A stretch of DNA of 64,000 bases from Inia geoffrensis (lineage: Eukaryota > Chordata > Mammalia > Artiodactyla > Iniidae): positions 62,038,001 to 62,102,000 of the forward strand of contig CM070903.1 of the NCBI GenBank assembly GCA_036417435.1, written 5' to 3'. A program made the translations under genes and the position numbers. The notes under the pieces are model-generated. The model ran no database searches and was not told the origin of the DNA. It saw only the letters and a list, made by a program, of their open reading frames with translations. Positions 23,805 to 34,553 of this stretch are shown here, one piece after another; position 1 is the first letter of the stretch, and every line of letters starts with the position of its first letter.

Positions 23805-24289
23805 TATAGTATGTTGAATATGTCCTCCAAATTTTCATGTCTACCTACCTGGGACCTCAGAATCTGATATTATTGGGAAATGGGGTCTTTGCAGATATAA
23901 CTAGTTAAAGATCTTGAGATGAAATCATCTTAGATTTAAGGTGAGCCCCAAATCCTTATAAGGACACCTTATAAGGACACCTTATAAGGACATTTATAAG
24001 GTGTCCTTATAAGAAGAGGAGAGAACAGAGATACACACAGAAGGGAAGGCCATGTGAAGATGGAGGCAGAGTTTGAAGTTATGCTGACAAAAGCCAAGGG
24101 ACACTGGGGACCACCAAACACTGGAAGAGGCAAGAAAAATTCTCACCTAGGGTCTTCAGAGGAATTGTGGCCCTGCTGTACCTTGATTTTGGACTTCTGG
24201 CCTTCATAACTGTGAGAGGGCAAATTTCTGTTGTTTAAAGCCACTCATTTTGTAGCAATTTGTTACAGCAGCCCTAGGAAGCTAATACA
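23805..24289 (+). mobile_element. MLT1-type MaLR solo LTR
   Basis: It reads 'gttgaatatgtcctcc', 'ggacctcagaatctgat', 'ggggtctttgcagatata', 'ccttataagaagagga', 'ctgttgtttaaagccact' and ends 'gcagccctaggaagctaata' then ca, as in MLT1 LTRs. No retroviral interior is present. A local tandem and inverted duplication at 23955-24013 is unusual for the family. I could not fix the 5-bp target duplication. Confidence 0.85.
23955..24013. repeat. 18-bp perfect hairpin inside LTR
   Basis: The unit cttataaggacaccttat occurs at 23955-23972 and, overlapping it, at 23968-23985 (13-bp shift). Its exact reverse complement lies at 23996-24013. The second copy and the inverted copy form an 18-bp stem with a 10-base loop (23986-23995). 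Confidence 0.95.
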
Positions 24290-26005
24290 CTTTCTCTGTG
24301 CTTTCCAGGTCTAAAACAGTAAAAGAGGGTTCAGCAGTTTCATAAGTGTAAATGGTGACCTTGAAGCCCCTAGGTGACAGGAGCATCCAAGGACAAAGAG
24401 AGACCAATGAGAAAACTTAGTGGGAGGTTATAATGATGCTTGCTAGTAGTAGTAAGTCAACCTTTAAAAGTTAAGCAGATAAACTTTGGAGTTGTTCCCT
24501 CTTAAATCCCATAAATAGATGCCATCTAAAAGTGATATAACCTCTTCTAATCCCTTACTTTCAAGAAAGCCAGAAACTGGTCTTAAACAGATGTTAGTCA
24601 TTTTTTTTAAATTATGAGATTTATATTTTTAAAAATCTCAAGTACCATATTGACATAATTAATAAATATTTTATGATAATACATGATCAATAGCAAAGGT
24701 ATCCTTGAAATCACTTAATTGGACATGATTTAAATCAGTCATCAAATGAAAAGTTATTTATGTTTTTGAAGAACTGGATGCAGAAAGTAAATATACCTAT
24801 TTTTGATCAATAGGAAGTTAAATATAGTATTGAATGACAGACTTACAGGGGGAAAATCAATTTTCTTATAGCCGAGGGTATATTCTATTCTGACACTGGC
24901 AAAGACTCTAATAAGTATACATTGCTTTGCTTGAGGCATCAGACCAGCATGATTGTGTTTGAAATATGTTTGAAATATCCCATAATATCCAAAATTAACG
25001 ATTTCTTAAAGTAATATTGGACTCAGTTACCCTATTTCCTACATAAAACTAACACATTATAAAAGCAACATTTTTAGTTAATTTTCAGCTTACGTACATT
25101 TTTCTGTACATATCATTATACATCTATACTTACTTAAATCTCAAAACTCAGAAGACTGTAACTCATTTACATGTTTTTATCTTAAAAAGACATGATGTTT
25201 AGTACAATCCTGTTTTGATGTTCTTAACAAAAAATGAGAATAGTAAATAATGTGAAAAGTTAAAATACTTTAAAGAAAATATATTTTGAGAGATGAAAGC
25301 TTTATTCACACATTTTTACCCTAAAAATACAGGAATGTACATACTTAGAAAATTAGAAATTATTTTGATAAATTCCCTTCAAGACCCTCAAAATCATAAG
25401 GATGATACAAGCATTCATCATTAAACATTACATGTTCAAAGAAGGAACTGTTGAAGGGATTACCTTTCTAGGAAATGGCAAACATCAATTATTATTTTTT
25501 TCTTTTTTTTAACCTAAGAGATGTGTACTAATCACTATTAGTAAACTAAATTGTTTCTGCAGTTAATATATATTAGTTAGCCAATCTTCTGATCAACCTT
25601 CTAGTCACCAAATATTCTAAAGTTAGAAATAAATGGTTCTTACAACTCAGAGATGAGCCTATTTATATTTGAATTGTTTTAGGAGGCTTTGGTCTCCCAA
25701 GACTTTATAAGTTCAGTAAGATGTAGATGATTATGGTTTTCACATAATCAAGTGGAGAATGAATATAGTTATGTCAATAGCTAGAATGCTTTGCATTGAA
25801 TATGAATGAATAAAACAAAATATGATGTCTAAAATGAATCAGTATAAAACAGTTACTTTATAAATTATTAATATTAAATCATTGTTACAGATGAAAGAAA
25901 ATTGTTATTGAGAAGCAAATGATTCCACAGTATTAGTAATGACTAGGTTATAGAGTATTTTTTAAATTCTTGTTTTTTTTTAGATAAGTGTAATAATGTT
26001 CTATT
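24290..26005. other. Unrecognised AT-rich sequence
   Basis: No gene or confidently assignable repeat. The composition is strongly AT-rich with many stop codons in all frames. Confidence 0.5.
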
Positions 26006-26019
26006 CAAAGTGCACAATA

Positions 26020-26210
26020 GGGCTTCCCTGGTGGTGCAGTGGTTGAGAGTCCACCTGCCGATGCAGGGGACATGGGTTCATGTTCCGGTCCGGGAGGATC
26101 CCACATGCTGCAGAGCGGCAAGGCCCGTGAGCCATGGCTGCTGAGCCTACACGTCCAGAGCCTGTGCTCCGCAACGGGAGAGGCCACAACAGTGAGTGGC
26201 CCAAGTACCG
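26020..26210 (+). mobile_element. CHR-1-type SINE without A tail
   Basis: The short-form body starts 'ggcttccctggtggtgcag' and ends 'ccaagtaccg'. It has an A box near 26031-26042 and a GGTTC B-box core in 'gggttcatgttcc'. It is bounded by a perfect 14-bp target duplication, caaagtgcacaata, at 26006-26019 and 26211-26224. The usual A-rich tail is missing: the body passes directly into the duplication. The identical duplications suggest a relatively recent insertion. Confidence 0.96.
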
Positions 26211-26224
26211 CAAAGTGCACAATA

Positions 26225-27009
26225 AATCTGTGAATAAGTCCTATGTTTCATGTTATTTCAAGGCCTAGCTCAAGTCCTGTGTTTTACTTGCAGCTCACTG
26301 AGCTCTTACTTCCACTGAATATCTTTAGTATTTACTTAATGACTTGTTCAGCGATGACAAATGGGTTTCATCTTAAATCAACTGCCATCAATTTGTAATG
26401 GTTAGCTAAAGTGTCATCTTTAGGAGAATTCTTAGATGAAGTTCTGGTTTAGTGGCAGAGAGAACCATGATGGATTAGTGAGGTCCTTCATGGGCAATGA
26501 AGGGGAGTAGGGGGACATTGGGTCTAGAGCCTTCATTTGACAGCCAGAGTGCTGATATTTTTACTTTTATAGGATTTATTTTTCACCAAATCCAGGTCTA
26601 GAGTATGCATTTAATACTGAGAGTGTCTTACTTTAATTTATATCATGTCCCTTCAAGTATACTATAAGATTCTTATAGTCAAAGACCATAGTTTTTTTAT
26701 GTCCATAGCATTCAGTCATGCCTTGCAAAATCTGCTGATAACAAAATGACTTTTTTTAGAATTCACTCTTATTACTATTATTCATAAACTCAATAATCTC
26801 AAAAGATTATCAACATTAAACCATTTTTAAAGAAACTTTACTATATAAACTGTGAATTTTAAGTAAATGTGTTGTCTTTATCATCTCCAGGTTCAAATTA
26901 AACATCAGTAGATTGGTAATATTTAAGAATGAAATATATGCCTGCCAAATAATATGTTGTTCCAATAATGGAACAAACAGAAGATAAAGAAAATAAGCAT
27001 TTAAAAAAT
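26225..27009. other. Unrecognised AT-rich sequence
   Basis: Sequence between two CHR SINEs, with no gene or assignable repeat. Confidence 0.5.
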
Positions 27010-27018
27010 GGATTTAAG

Positions 27019-27233
27019 GGGCTTCCCTGGTGGCGCAGTGGTTGAGAGTCCACCTGCCGATGCAGGGGACACGGGTTCATGCCCCAGTCCAGGAAGATCC
27101 CAAATGCCGCGGAGCGGCTGGGCCTGTGAGCCATGGCCGCTGAGCCTGTGCGTCTGGAGCCTGTGCTCCGCAACGGGAAAGGCCACAACAGTGAGAGGCC
27201 CGCGTACCACACACAAAAAATAAATAAATAAAA
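27019..27233 (+). mobile_element. CHR-1-type tRNA-derived SINE
   Basis: Short-form CHR SINE with A box tggcgcagtgg (27031-27041) and B box ggttcatgccc (27074-27084), the split RNA polymerase III promoter inherited from a tRNA. The body ends 'cgcgtaccac' and is followed by an A-rich tail with TAAA units. The target duplication ggatttaag is at 27010-27018 and 27234-27242. Confidence 0.96.
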
Positions 27234-27242
27234 GGATTTAAG

Positions 27243-29329
27243 CCTTTAAAAAAAAATTCTAAATATATATATATATTGAAAATATGTTTTACGTATTTGG
27301 TAGGTCCTAGAATTTTTATCCCTTTTTTAATAGCCTGCATCTTTTTGCACCCAGTAAGTGTTGAAGAAATCCATGTCAATTAGTTTAGAGTTACATTAGA
27401 GAAATAGTTCCATTTTACATTCCCTCCTGCTAAGCAAATGTTATTTATCATATTCCATAACAGCTCACAGTTTGTTATACTTTAACTGCTCATTCTCTGT
27501 GCCAATAAGACTGTGCTGGAACAGCAAATGAATTTGGTACGTTCATTTAAATGATTCTGCAAACCACAGGCTACCCAGTTGTCTAATGATAAGAGAGGCC
27601 CAAAGCCACCTGATCACCATTATACTCCCTTATATTTTTGGACTAGCATGGTCAATACTGTCAGGATCTCAACACTGAGAAGAATGAGAAGGAAAAGTTT
27701 ACCTCAGACATAATCATGAAAAGGGGCTTTATTAATTCAGGCACCAATGGTGATATGGCTAGACTGGAAGGAGAATGGAATATAGGATTTGAAGTGCTTT
27801 ATCTGCTCCAAGACCAATGCTGGTTTTGGCACTTCTTTCACTCTAGTGAGTTGCAAAAAAACAAGCAGGTGCTAGCAATCTGATAGACCACATGCCAGCT
27901 ACAGCTGCTTCAAACTGATTCAATTACATCTGCCTGAATAGTCCCAGGACATCAAACCAGTTGAAGAGATCTGTGGGTTGCAAGGAGACCTAGTCTATCC
28001 TGAGACAACCACCTGCAAAGCTCCACATTTGGATAAAAGTGATCATTCTATCACCAGGCACAGGAAAAAAGACCGGAGTGGGAGGGAGGGGAAATGTGAT
28101 TTTAATTCACTTTAAAATTAAAAATTGGTTAGAGAGAGCATAAAAGGTCTCTTTGAATTTTCACGTCTAAAATCTGAGAGTAGCTGAGGTCTTAAGGATA
28201 CTTAGAAACAGCCTGATTTTGTGATAACATTTCCCAAATCATTGGGTACAGCAAGCACATTTACAGAACATGCTCTTGGGATCCGGACTTCGCTCCAAAC
28301 CTTGTTTGTACAAAAAGGGGCCAAGCAGCTGGGAAATTCTGGAGTGGAGTGTGTCCTCATTAGTTTCCATCTGCCACCAGAACTCAGCTCATGGCAAGTT
28401 TGGCTAAGTCCTGGTGTACTCAGGTCCAAATGTGGGTCAGTTTTAATTACACTATACAGAATCCAGTGTGCAGTTTTTAAATCCTTATTATACAGCACAG
28501 AGGAATGGGCAGCTCTCCAGCTAATCAATTTTTTAAAAGTACATATATAAAAATTTTAAACCAGGCTAGACCGACAGTGGATGGAAAAAAGTCTTATAAA
28601 TGAGTACAAGGGTTACTTAAGAGAATTATTAGTGAAACTGGGTCATGAGCAAGTCTGCTTTAAAACTTCAAAGTGAGAACAAACTGTTCCAATGGTAAGA
28701 TAGAAAACTTAAAATAAGGTGCACAATGCCCCTTGCTCCTCAGTGTGAATGAGTAACAACAAGGCTGTGGCCAGTTTATAGTAAATACCTATGGCAGCAC
28801 TGGCTTTCACGTAAGCAGAGATATTTCTTATTTTATTATTCTTTACACTTACTCCCTTTCAAGGAATAACTCATGGCAGGGATTGTAAAAAAGGAAAAAA
28901 AAAATCACAAACTATTTGTTAAGACTGAAAACAAAGATGAAGGAGAGAAGCGAGAGAAAGAAGAGAGCAGAGTACACATGTGTTGAGAAGCAGACTCTGA
29001 GCATGACTTTGCTCTCAATGCCATCCACACAAACTGGGGCCAGAATCAACCCATGCAGTTCATGTTCAGAATCCATCCTGTCCAAAAGCTTCATCAGGTG
29101 CAGAAGAGCTAAAACACTAAGCTTTCAAAGACAAGTGTCAGCAAAAAATTCAGGAGTGAAGACGTAGGCAGTCAATGTTGGGCATTTATACGATAGAATA
29201 ACGCACCATTTTTTATGGACAAAATGTCCTTTGGCACAAGCCCTAATGATAAAAAAAAAAAAAAAAACCTTAAACGCTCAATGTATTTTGGGGGCTTTTG
29301 ACTGAGTTGTTATGAAACTTACCCATTAA
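27243..29329. other. Mostly unique sequence, no gene seen
   Basis: No repeat could be assigned. Short TA repeats occur at 27263-27276. The region 28202-28550 is open on both strands for about 108 codons, but neither translation has a recognisable domain. An A run lies at about 29251-29268. Confidence 0.45.
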
Positions 29330-29545
29330 AAAGAACTGAATTCTGGGTTCAAATACTAGCGTTTAACATTTACTGGCTGTATGATCTTGGACAAATTGCT
29401 TATTCTTCCTGAGTGTAAGTTCTTTTTCACCTGTAAAATGGGGGAAATAACATCTACCTAATAGATTGTTGTAAGGATGATCAATAATAATATATATATA
29501 AACATCCCTCTGGAATATAAGTCACTCAGTAAATGTTAATTATTT
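29330..29545 (+). repeat. MIR SINE, plus strand
   Basis: It reads 'gaattctgggttcaaatact', 'acatttactggctgtatga', 'cacctgtaaaatgggggaa' and 'gtcactcagtaaatgtta', covering most of a MIR. A MaLR LTR begins just after its 3' end. Confidence 0.85.
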
Positions 29546-29554
29546 TAACCCAAC

Positions 29555-29961
29555 TGTTATGAGTTGAATCATTCCCCCCCCAAAAAAATATGTTAGAATC
29601 CTAACTCCAGTACCTCAAAATGTAGCCTTACTTGCAGATAGGGTCTTTAGGAAGTAACCAAGTTAAAATGAGATAATAATTGAAGGCTCTAATCCAAGAC
29701 GACTGATATCCTTATAAAAAAGGGAAATTTAGACACAGAGACAGATATGCATAGAGAGAAGACAACGTGAAGAGACACTGGAAGAAGATGGACATCTACA
29801 AGTCAAGGAGAGAGGCCTAGAACAGATCTTTCCCTCACAGCCCTCAGAAAGAACCAACTCTGCCAAAACTTTGATCTCAGGCTTCCAGAGTGACAAAACT
29901 TCTATTGTTTAAGCTGCCCAGTTTGTGATACTTTGTTACAGCAGCCCTAGCAAACTAATAC
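29555..29961 (+). mobile_element. MLT1-type MaLR solo LTR
   Basis: It starts tgttatgagttgaatcattc and ends 'agccctagcaaactaatac'. The interior has 'ccagtacctcaaaatgta', 'tccaagacgactgatatcc', 'gagaggcctagaacagatc' and 'ctattgtttaagctgccc', a good match to MLT1 LTRs. It is flanked by the 5-bp duplication ccaac (29550-29554, 29962-29966). It is a solo LTR without retroviral genes. Confidence 0.9.
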
Positions 29962-29966
29962 CCAAC

Positions 29967-30646
29967 TAAATAAAAATTTCCTTAAGCATTAATGTTTACC
30001 TTGACTCATCATAGTCAAAACTGTACACCTGACATTAGGCAAGTCAACTTTATTAACTCTACTGAATAATGGTCTATTTCATATATTATCTAGTACTTTT
30101 TCCCTTATTTCTTTTCTGATTGCTGTTTAGGAAGATATTGCTGCAATATAAAAAGCCTGGTGGGGGAAAAAAAAACTTGTTTATTATAATTAAGATTACC
30201 TAGTTTTATTAGAGATAAGGGAAAATCATATATACAAATTCACAAATCCACTTTTCTTATCAAGACATTTTACTACACGAATTTCCTTTTTGAGAGAAAA
30301 AGAAAGCCTTATAAAGCCATTTACTCATTGCCAACTCTGCTCACTAAACCTGTGGCTGCTTAGATTGTGAAAATCTTGCCAACAGAACCACCTTCAGTTC
30401 ACTAGGATGCATGTAAGAGTACGTGGTTTAATTAGCAAGTATGGGTTCTTCATTGTTTACAAGATTAGTTTTAAGGGTATCTGACTTTCAAAAGAGGGGT
30501 GAAGTTGCCCGGGAGTTGTATCAGCAGCCCTTTCACTGCAAGGTACACTTCCATAATTAACAGACATTTAAGTGGATGTGATTATCTTCATCTTGAGCTT
30601 TTCTTTAAACAACCCCACCTTCTACAGACATGTAGCATGTTCAGTT
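29967..30646. other. Unrecognised AT-rich sequence
   Basis: No gene or assignable repeat. Confidence 0.5.
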
Positions 30647-30661
30647 AGAAATGGTGAGTCT

Positions 30662-31007
30662 GGGACTTGCCTGGTGGCGCAGTGGTTAAGAATCTGCCTG
30701 CCAGTGCAGGGGACATGGGTTTTATCCCTGGTCCGGGAAGATCCCACATGCCACGGAGCAACCAAGCCCGTGCACCACAACTACTGAGCCTGCACTCTAG
30801 AGCCCTCAAGCCACAATTACTGAAGCCTGCGCACCTAGAGCCCGTGCTCCACAACAAAGAGAAGCCACCACAATGAGAAGCCCTCACACGGCAACGAAAA
30901 GTAGCCCCCCGCTCCTCACAACTAGAGAAAGCCCTCATGCAGCGATAAAGACCCAACGCAGCCAAACATACATACATAAATACATAAATTTATTAAAAAA
31001 AAAAAAA
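30662..31007 (+). mobile_element. Long-form CHR-2-type SINE
   Basis: A roughly 346-bp CHR SINE. The tRNA-like head ('gacttgcctggtggcgcag', B box in 'gggttttatccctgg') is followed by 'caccacaactactgagcc', 'gcacctagagcccgtgctcc', 'aactagagaaagccctcatg' and 'gacccaacgcagcc', ending in an A-rich tail. The 15-bp target duplications (30647-30661 and 31008-31022) differ at one base. The head is slightly decayed. Confidence 0.95.
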
Positions 31008-31022
31008 AGAAATGGTGACTCT

Positions 31023-31189
31023 AACCAAGATGAACTGAGATACTCAACTGCAATCATCAAAGGCATAACTTTGCCAAAATTAAATTTCTTAATGGGTGAA
31101 TCTTATACTTCCTCCAAATTCCTATACTGCCTATCATAACAACTTTTATATTTTAACAAGGGGAAAGAAAAGAATATTTATGAAATACT
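31023..31189. other. Short unrecognised stretch
   Basis: Nothing identifiable between the SINE and the next MIR. Confidence 0.4.
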
Positions 31190-31410
31190 AGTGTGTATTA
31201 TGCACTAAATGAAGTATTTTGTATACCTAATCGACTTTAATCTTCACCTCTATCGTTGAAAAGGTAGACACTGTTACCAACAAATTTTAGATAAGAAAAC
31301 TCGAGTGTTAGCAAGGTTAGACAACCTTGATCAGGTCACACAGCTACTGAACTGTGGGACTGGAATTCAGTGAAGGTCATTTGAACTCCAAAGCTCCTAA
31401 GTTCAAAGTC
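31190..31410 (-). repeat. MIR SINE, minus strand
   Basis: It reads 'gactttaatcttcacctcta', 'attttagataagaaaactcg', 'caggtcacacagctactgaa' and 'ggactggaattcagtg', the reverse complement of MIR. Confidence 0.75.
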
Positions 31411-32137
31411 AGGCAAGAGATTTAGAATCCAGATACCCTAACATATCATTAACTTTTAAGATGCTGAGTTATTTAAGGTATCTGCAGTCTCCTTTAAATC
31501 ATCTGAAGTCACTTAGATATTAGATGTCTTGCTAAAAGTGACTCAGTTTATTCTCCTTAAGAAGAAACCAGTTATTCACAAACACAACCTAAAAGACTTC
31601 AATCAATTTAGATGAAATTAACCCCTTTATGAGAAAGCTTGAAGGTTTTTTAGATTCAGTGCAGTGATAGCTTGTCTTGTGGTTAGTATTCCAACAACTT
31701 GATATAGTCCATTTACTTCCTGGAGATAAGGGATCAACTCTCCAATCACTAGTAGAAAAAAAATTAACACTAATGTTTTTCTACATGAGGTATCTCACAC
31801 TAGACCAAGAATCCAAAGTTTTGGTTTCAAATTGTTACACCTCTCACCTACTATACTGTATAACCCTGACAAGTACATCAGCTTTTCTGAGCTTATTTTC
31901 TCACCATGGATAAAACAAAGATAATAAATAGTTGACCATTAAGGTCCCTTCAAGTTCTAACATTATGTGATTTTTAGGACTTCTTCTAAATCCCTAGAAG
32001 CAGAAGTAACTAGAGAGAACCTTTACGACAATCAACGTGACAATGTCCAGACCAGGGTACCTGCTCTCAGGCAAGTAGAGGGTCTTTCTTCAGCATCTAA
32101 ATTGTAATAGTGGTGGTGGTGGTGTTAGAAATAATAG
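31411..32137. other. Unrecognised sequence with a weak MIR match
   Basis: About 31825-31965 resembles a decayed plus-strand MIR ('cttttctgagcttattttct', 'aagataataaatagttgacc'). The rest is unassigned. A short GGT repeat lies near 32110-32124. Confidence 0.4.
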
Positions 32138-32350
32138 TAGTATAGTAAGATTTATTGAGCACTTGCTACATGCTAAACACTGGACTAAGAATTTTACGTG
32201 TATTATGTTATATTTAACTCAACACAGCAATACATAAGGTAGATACTATTATTTTTCCAATTTTTCAAAGAAGTAACAAAGGAACAGAAAAATTAGGTAA
32301 CTTGTCTGGGTCCATACTAATAATAAGTGGTGAAGACAAAAGGAGTTCTG
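32138..32350 (-). repeat. MIR SINE, minus strand
   Basis: It reads 'tattgagcacttgctacatg', 'agatactattatttttcc' and 'aaaattaggtaacttgtctg', a reverse-orientation MIR. Confidence 0.75.
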
Positions 32351-32360
32351 CTGACATATC

Positions 32361-32470
32361 TTTGTTTCCTACTAGCCTGTATGCTCTTTGAGGGCAAAGA
32401 CTTTATCTATTTAGCCTAGCTCAGGGTCTAGCAAATAGTAGGTACTCATTATTGTGTGGAATAAAAGTGA
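32361..32470 (+). repeat. L2 LINE 3' end, plus strand
   Basis: It reads 'gtatgctctttgagggcaaa', 'gactttatctatttagcct' and 'atagtaggtactcattattg', the L2 3' terminus. A purine-rich GGAA/GAAA tract (about 32468-32520) follows it. Confidence 0.8.
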
Positions 32471-33447
32471 GGAAGGAAATGAGGAAGGGAGGGAGGAAAA
32501 GAAGGGGAGAAAGAAAGAAATTATATCTAGACATGCTATGTTCTCAATAAATGTTGATTTTCTTCCTTTATTTCTTTAACCCTGAAATCACAGGGAAATC
32601 TGCATTTATGCTCAGGAATCCTAGGTGATTTCTCCCTCCTGGGTATTCCATACTGTAATTTCTAGTACAAGTCACTGAAGCATTTGCTATCATCTGGTTT
32701 AGTATTCTAGCTAATACATGTTCTTGATTCATCTCTTAATTTCTAATGTTAGTCTACCAGAGGATATAGTTGATTCTACCAAACTAAATTTCTGGAAAAA
32801 AAAAATAATGTCCCTGATATTGGCCTCTCACCCACTGTTGTAAACTAAGGTGAAAGAAAAATTGTTCCCAGAGGAAAGATACTTCCAAGCTTAATAGTAC
32901 CCATGAATATCATCAGGCAGTGGTACTAAAATTTGAGAAGTCTAAACAAGATGTTTTGATGCAATAGATACTGGCTTACTTTGCTACCTCTGACGTTGTT
33001 GTGTGACTGCCTCATGCCATACAAAATGGAACTTGAGAGGGGCCTATCTAAAGCAGGTGGTAACTCACACTATTTTGACTCTACCTCTGCTTGGCTTCAT
33101 ATCTACTTATTTACAGTTAGAATTCAGTAAATAATAGAAACCATAATTATAAACATGTATACAGCAAACACAGGGCCCATTACTTCTGTTTAGCAAAACA
33201 CAAATTTTTAAATATGATCTAATCTTACCAGGCCATAAGTCAACATACAGTTTATTTTTGTGTTTTCAATGAGATAGAATTAGGGTGGGGGTAGGGGGTT
33301 TGGGGGAGAAAGTGATTGCTCAGGAAACTCATGGCACTGCTCACATAACACAGAGATTTAATTATTCCTATACTGAAAATATTTCCAAGGTGACAAGTGA
33401 CTTAGTCATTGAATGCCTCAGCATTGTGCATAAAATAGGGATAATAT
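32471..33447. other. Purine tract, then unrecognised sequence
   Basis: A GA-rich tract leads into unassigned sequence. A G-quadruplex motif is annotated separately at 33283-33306. No gene seen. Confidence 0.5.
33283..33306 (+). other. G-quadruplex-forming motif
   Basis: Four G runs of 3, 5, 5 and 5 are separated by loops of 1, 2 and 3 bases (T, TA, TTT). This satisfies the canonical G4 rule with short loops in an otherwise AT-rich region. No promoter or gene is recognisable next to it. Confidence 0.9.
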
Positions 33448-33460
33448 AAAGACTTTTCTC

Positions 33461-33769
33461 TTTTTTATAACAAAGTGAATCAGTTATACATATATATATA
33501 TATATATATCCCCGTATCTCCTCTCTCTTGCATCTCCCTCCCACCCTCCCTATCCCACCCCTCTAGGTGGTCACAAAGCACCAAGCAGAAACTAACACAC
33601 CATTGTAAAGTAATTATACTCCAATAAAGATGTTAAAAAATATAATAAATAAATAAGAGTGGGGGAAAAAAAAAAGATTTTCTAGACCCGGGGGTACTGG
33701 CCAGGTCCCCAGGGCTCAAAAAATTCTAAGAACCACTCCCTTTCTTATCGTAAAAAACAACAACAAAAA
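33461..33769 (+). mobile_element. L1 3' end with probable 3' transduction
   Basis: It begins with sequence resembling the cetartiodactyl L1 3' UTR ('gaatcagttatacat', TA repeat, 'ctccctcccaccctcc', 'ctctaggtggtcacaaag') and ends in the L1 terminus 'attatactccaataaag'. The UTR jumps from 'aaagcaccaag' to 'cagaaactaacacacc', an internal deletion. An A run at 33666-33675 is followed by about 75 bases that are not L1, then a second A-rich tail. A perfect 13-bp target duplication, aaagacttttctc, lies at 33448-33460 and 33770-33782, so all of this inserted as one unit. Confidence 0.85.
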
Positions 33770-33782
33770 AAAGACTTTTCTC

Positions 33783-34352
33783 ATAGCAAAATGAATACAA
33801 AGCACATTGCAAATAGTGTTATGGCAATTCTTGATTGTGACGAGGATCAATTCTTACATATTCATTTGCATTTTAAGGACAGAATTTATCAGTATTCTCA
33901 TCTCCATCTCATCAGCAGTATGAGAACTGAAGGAAGTCCATCAGGACCATCCACAATATACAACAAGTAACAAGTTTCTAGGACTCTTTATCCCTCCAGA
34001 CATGTTTTACTCATACATGCATTCATTCAACATTTGCTGACCACCTACTATGTACAAAGGCATTGTATTAAGAGTCTGTGGACAACGTATATTTAGCTCA
34101 GTACCGATGTTTCCTACTCCCAAAGAGGTCAGTCAAATTCATATTATGGTAGTTTAAAAAAAAAAAATTTAAATGGGTCAATAAAAGAAGAAGATACACA
34201 AGCTCTAAGATTTTATGTTACTAAATACTGATGGAAACTCTAGCATTTTTTTACTGAAGCATTTTTAGGAAGAATAATGCAGGTTATTTGAGTTTTCAAT
34301 ACTGGGAATTGGGTACTACCAAATAAATTATTCAATTAAACACTTTGTTTAC
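33783..34352. other. Unrecognised sequence with an L2 fragment
   Basis: About 34010-34090 is a reverse-orientation L2 tail ('cattcattcaacatttgctg', 'ccacctactatgtac'). The rest is unassigned. Confidence 0.5.
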
Positions 34353-34368
34353 TGAGTTGCGACTTTTA

Positions 34369-34536
34369 AAATATTTATTTATTTATTTATTTTGTCTGTG
34401 CTGGGTCGTAGTTGCAGCACACGGGATCTTTCAGTTGTGGCATGCATGAGGGATCTAGTTCCCGGACCAGGGATGGAACCCAGGTCCCCTGCATTGGGAA
34501 TGACTACTCTTACCCACTGGACCACCAGGGAAGACC
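34369..34536 (-). mobile_element. Older CHR-like tRNA-derived SINE
   Basis: In reverse: TTTA-type tail (about 34369-34391), 'ctgtgctgggtcgtagttgc', 'agttcccggaccaggga' and a 5' end at 'ccaccagggaagacc'. It shares the tRNA-like head with the other CHR SINEs but has a short, different 3' module, resembling older CHR-related families. Diverged flanking repeats tgagttgcgactttt (34353-34367) and tgagttctcactttt (34537-34551) support the ends. Confidence 0.88.
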
Positions 34537-34553
34537 TGAGTTCTCACTTTTTA

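Noticed and set aside
27031..27084. tRNA-like A and B boxes that could suggest a tRNA gene
   Set aside because: They are the internal polymerase III promoter of a tRNA-derived SINE. Position within a SINE with target duplications and the lack of a foldable cloverleaf exclude a functional tRNA.
26001..27379. Open frames of 60-104 codons around 26.0 and 27.1 kb, repeated at 3.1, 30.7, 43.5 and 62.4 kb
   Set aside because: They are translations of CHR SINE bodies, which are GC-rich and stop-poor. The similarity among them is SINE similarity.
28202..28550. Overlapping open frames of about 108 codons on both strands
   Set aside because: Neither translation resembles a known protein. Overlapping openness on both strands reflects a local lack of stop triplets, not coding.
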